A stretch of 15,403 nucleotides of DNA, taken from contig JBCDBH010000116.1 in NCBI GenBank assembly GCA_039184055.1, positions 1 through 15,403 on the forward strand, given 5' to 3'. Of this stretch, positions 13,087 through 15,403 are shown piece by piece (positions within the stretch are counted from its first letter, which is position 1; every line of letters starts with the position of its first letter). This DNA comes from JBCDBH01 sp039184055 (lineage in GTDB: Bacteria; Acidobacteriota; Thermoanaerobaculia; Multivoradales; J023). The notes under the pieces are model-generated. The model was not told where the DNA came from and made no database searches. It saw only the letters and a program-made list of their open reading frames with translations. Both the position numbers and the translations under genes were made by a program.

Positions 13087-13980
13087 GTGTGGCATCGCTT
13101 GCGGGCGCGTCTGGTGAGTCGATTCTGGGCGCGCGCGCTCGCCGCGGGTGATCCGGCGATGTGGCTCGGTGAGCCACGGGTTCGTCGCCGGGTCAACCAG
13201 CGGATCAGCGGTCACCCGGACCAGTGGCCGCTCGACTGGTTGGCCGACACCCTCCGTACCGACGAGCCTTTTCAGCACGCCCTTTCCTTGGGCTGTGGCA
13301 CCGGGCCTCTCGAACGCGATCTGCTGCGTCGTGACCTGTGCCGATCGATGCTCGCCATCGATCTCTCCCCGGATCTGATCGAACTTGCCCGCCAGCAAGC
13401 CGAGTCGGAAGGGCTCGGTGACCGAGTGCGCTATCGGGTCGCCGATCTCGACCGCCTGACAGTCGCCGATCTCGCCGATTCCCCAGGCTCGACCTCTCCC
13501 CAATTCGACGCCGTTTTCTTCCATCAGAGCTTGCATCATGTCGCCGCGCTCGAGAGCTGTCTCGACGTGGTCGCGACGGTGCTTGCGCCCGGTGGCGTGC
13601 TCTATCTCGACGAATACGTCGGTCCATCCCGCAACGAATGGGACGACGAAGCCATGCGTGCGATGCGTGAGGTGTACGCCGAGCTTCCCGAGACCGTGCG
13701 TCGCGCCAAACAGATCCGCCCCCCGGTCGATTGGCGTGATCCCTCCGAAGCGGTGCGTTCCTCGGCCATTGCGTCGCTCGTCGCGTCTCGATTCGACGTC
13801 GTGACGCGTCGTGACTACGGTGGCAATCTTCTGGCGTTTTTGTACGGCAACCTGCGGTCCGACGTCGTCGCCACCGAGACCGGACAAGCCGTGCTCGACG
13901 AGCTTCTCGATCTCGAAGACGAGATGCTCGCCGCGGGCGCAGCGTCGTATTACGCCGTCATCCTGGCGAGAAAGTCGTAG
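13087..13980 (+). CDS. class I SAM-dependent methyltransferase
   Basis: A 297-aa protein with a Rossmann-type methyltransferase domain. The SAM-binding motif I is LSLGCGTGPLERDLL (66-80), the acidic residue after strand 2 is Asp92 in LAIDLSPDLIELAR, and motif II is around VADLDRL (118-124). HQSLHHV (146-152) and LAPGGVLYLDEYVGP (166-180) are the usual motif III/IV region. About 65 residues before motif I and 100 after motif VI are outside the core fold and may form a lid. The start is a GTG at 13087, giving MWHRLRARLV; no ATG suits and the ribosome binding site is weak. The acceptor substrate is not predictable. It ends tail to tail with the cupin gene, 22 bp apart. Confidence 0.85.
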   Translation: MWHRLRARLVSRFWARALAAGDPAMWLGEPRVRRRVNQRISGHPDQWPLDWLADTLRTDEPFQHALSLGCGTGPLERDLLRRDLCRSMLAIDLSPDLIELARQQAESEGLGDRVRYRVADLDRLTVADLADSPGSTSPQFDAVFFHQSLHHVAALESCLDVVATVLAPGGVLYLDEYVGPSRNEWDDEAMRAMREVYAELPETVRRAKQIRPPVDWRDPSEAVRSSAIASLVASRFDVVTRRDYGGNLLAFLYGNLRSDVVATETGQAVLDELLDLEDEMLAAGAASYYAVILARKS

Positions 13981-14002
13981 CTGTGGAGAAGCCTGGTCGG
14001 AA

Positions 14003-14545
14003 TCAGCCCCGCGTCAGCGCGTCGATCCGTGGTGTCTGGTCGGGCCAACCTTCCGTCAACATCGCACGCGCGCCACGCTCGTAGTCCCGGACCTCGAAGC
14101 TGGGCGAGACGGTGGTGCCCAATAACGCATAGCCATGACGACGATGCCCCTCGGCCAGTCGACTACCCTGCCAGGTATCGGCGGGGACGGTGATCTGTGG
14201 CAGCTGACCGGTAGCCAGATCGGTGCCTAGGGTGAGCACGCGGCTGCCCCCCGAGTCGCTGAGCCAGAGCATCTCGACCGGATCGCCGAGATAGAAGTGA
14301 AACACCTCGTCGATCGGCAGTCGGTGCATTTCGGAGAAGGTGTCGGGGGTGAGCAGGTAGTAAATCGCCGTGCCGGCTACGTAGCGACCGTTCAGACGCT
14401 CGACCTCGACTTCATCGCTCGATCGCCACGTCTCGCGAAAGAACCCGCCCTCGAGCGGATGAGGTTGGAGACCGAGTAACTCGACGACGCGTTCGGCGGA
14501 GAGTCGGGCCGCGATAGGCCGGGTGCGTGGCACATTCACGCCCAT
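14003..14545 (-). CDS. DUF985-type cupin protein (cupin_5)
   Basis: A 180-aa single-domain cupin of the DUF985/cupin_5 family. Hallmarks in order: ELLGLQPHPLEGGFFRETWR, TAIYYLLTPDTFSEMHRLPI, DEVFHFYLGDPVEML, then VPADTWQGSRL and YALLGTTVSPSFEVRDYERG. The His/Asp/Glu-rich strand pairs form the cupin barrel. Structural members of the family look like sugar-binding or epimerase-like cupins, but no reaction is established. The start at 14545 overlaps the exonuclease stop by 10 bp and has GGGTGA upstream, so translation is probably coupled. The frame is open to 14581, but the added 12 residues lack similarity. Confidence 0.88.
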   Translation of the reverse strand: MGVNVPRTRPIAARLSAERVVELLGLQPHPLEGGFFRETWRSSDEVEVERLNGRYVAGTAIYYLLTPDTFSEMHRLPIDEVFHFYLGDPVEMLWLSDSGGSRVLTLGTDLATGQLPQITVPADTWQGSRLAEGHRRHGYALLGTTVSPSFEVRDYERGARAMLTEGWPDQTPRIDALTRG

Positions 14546-15403
14546 TTCGTCACCCGTTCGACGAGCGAGTCGAATCCCCATTTGTCGGCCAACGCTTCCA
14601 GGGCGTCGCGGTTCGCGCCCGGCCAGGCAAGATCGCTGAGCGTCGCTTCGACCGGCGCATCGGCGGCCACCGTTGCCAAGTCTCGTGACAAGAAGGCGTT
14701 TTCACGATTGGCCTCGAGCTTCTTGGGCAGAGTCTTGGCACCTCGGATCGATAGAGACGTCACCCGGTCGAGATCGTCATAGAGCTCGTCGAGGTCGGCG
14801 AACTCGCCGAGCAGGGCCGACGCGGTTTTCGGGCCGACGCCTTTGACCCCCGGAATGTTGTCGACGCTATCGCCGGCCAGACCCAGATAGTCGGTGATCT
14901 GCAAGGGCCAGACGCCGAACTTCTCTTTCACCTCGGGTGGTCCGAAGCGTTGATCACGAGCGAAGTCCCACAGCGTCACCTTGTCGCTCACCAGCTGGGC
15001 CAGGTCCTTGTCGGCGCTGACGATCACCACTTCCTCGAGCTCGGCGAGCGGTAGCTTGACCAGAAGCGCGGCGATCAGGTCGTCGGCCTCGTAGCGCTCG
15101 TCGATATAGCACGCCATACCGAGCGCCTGGCCGAGGGCGAAGCAGTCCGCTTTTTGATCCTCGATCGCCTGGGGCACCTCATCGCGGTTTTGCTTGTAGG
15201 CGGGGTAGGTGTCGTTGCGAAAACTGCCGCTGAAGTTCTGGTCGTACGCCACCGCGATATGACTCGGTGCCGCCTGGCGCGCCAGCCGGAGCAGGAAGTG
15301 CGCGAAGCCGTAGAGCGCCCCGGCGGGCGAGCCGTCGGGTGCCTCGACGTCGCGTACCGAGAAATGCGCGCGGAAGATATATGGACTGGCGTCGACCAGA
15401 TAC
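14536..15403 (-). CDS. stand-alone 5'-3' exonuclease / flap-endonuclease (5' end outside the window)
   Basis: The frame is open to the right edge (first full codon at 15402), giving 288 residues. The first visible residues, YLVDASPYIFRAHF, are the usual N-terminal metal-binding strand, so only a few residues are missing. Further motifs: VAYDQ, YPAYKQNRDEVP (the YK-x-NR arch), YEADDLIAAL, VIVSADKDLAQLV, and the helix-3-turn-helix DNA-binding motif GDSVDNIPGVKGVGPKTA. This is the 5'-nuclease domain of DNA polymerase I without any polymerase part; the stop comes about 50 residues after the domain. It removes 5' flaps or RNA primers during replication and repair. A GTG at 15252 could be taken as a start but would cut off essential motifs. 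It overlaps the cupin gene by 10 bp. Confidence 0.92.
   Translation of the reverse strand, partial: YLVDASPYIFRAHFSVRDVEAPDGSPAGALYGFAHFLLRLARQAAPSHIAVAYDQNFSGSFRNDTYPAYKQNRDEVPQAIEDQKADCFALGQALGMACYIDERYEADDLIAALLVKLPLAELEEVVIVSADKDLAQLVSDKVTLWDFARDQRFGPPEVKEKFGVWPLQITDYLGLAGDSVDNIPGVKGVGPKTASALLGEFADLDELYDDLDRVTSLSIRGAKTLPKKLEANRENAFLSRDLATVAADAPVEATLSDLAWPGANRDALEALADKWGFDSLVERVTKWA

Noticed and set aside
13063..13887. 274-residue minus-strand open frame opposite the methyltransferase
   Set aside because: The plus strand has full SAM-binding motifs; the antisense product has shadow-type composition.

Overview
The window is a dense, GC-rich stretch of bacterial chromosome: about 15 protein genes on both strands, short gaps, no rRNA or tRNA that I can see. 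The gene set (ErpA/IscA-type Fe-S carrier, YgfZ/Iba57-like protein, a lipoprotein with lipobox, YugP-type membrane metallopeptidase, membrane-anchored SpoIIE-type phosphatases, stand-alone 5'-3' exonuclease, DUF985 cupin) fits a Gram-negative, free-living bacterium. Acidobacteriota or a former-Deltaproteobacteria lineage such as Myxococcota would fit, but this is inferred from protein flavour only and cannot be settled here.

Left part (1-5591). A poorly recognisable, apparently frameshifted gene comes first. Then ygfZ (+) and an A-type Fe-S carrier gene (-) sit tail to tail; these families cooperate in Fe-S cluster maturation. A HAD hydrolase with an Asp-to-Asn change in its first motif follows. 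It is separated from a convergent acyl-CoA thioesterase by a 162-bp near-perfect palindromic element with 11-bp terminal inverted repeats and 5-bp flanking duplications (a MITE-like insertion placed between two stop codons). A DUF4398-like lipoprotein gene and a LOG-like gene are also convergent, separated by a hairpin and 2.5 copies of a 38-bp hairpin repeat. A zinc membrane peptidase (YugP family) diverges from the LOG-like gene.

Middle (5592-11691), all on the minus strand. The largest operon-like unit holds two tandemly duplicated membrane SpoIIE/PP2C phosphatases overlapping by ATGA; the second has lost a conserved Asp in the 'DG' motif. After a 288-bp AT-richer gap comes a small AraC-type regulator. 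It is followed 42 bp later by a protein with the Cys-His-Asp triad and overall pattern of the lasso-peptide leader peptidase (B2 / McjB C-terminal, transglutaminase-like) domain. No lasso precursor, RRE (B1) or cyclase (C) gene is visible, so this is an orphan B2-like enzyme paired with a regulator. I regard this as the most interesting signal in the window. The gene is preceded by, or begins within, four 18-bp tandem repeats, each carrying an in-frame ATG; the thioesterase gene has a similar 18-bp triplicate upstream.

Right part (11791-15403). Four plus-strand genes follow closely: a 56-aa Lacal_2735/DUF6435-like protein, an unrecognised membrane-anchored protein, a GNAT acetyltransferase and a class I methyltransferase. 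They face a minus-strand pair: a 5'-3' exonuclease (running off the right edge) overlapping a DUF985 cupin gene by 10 bp.
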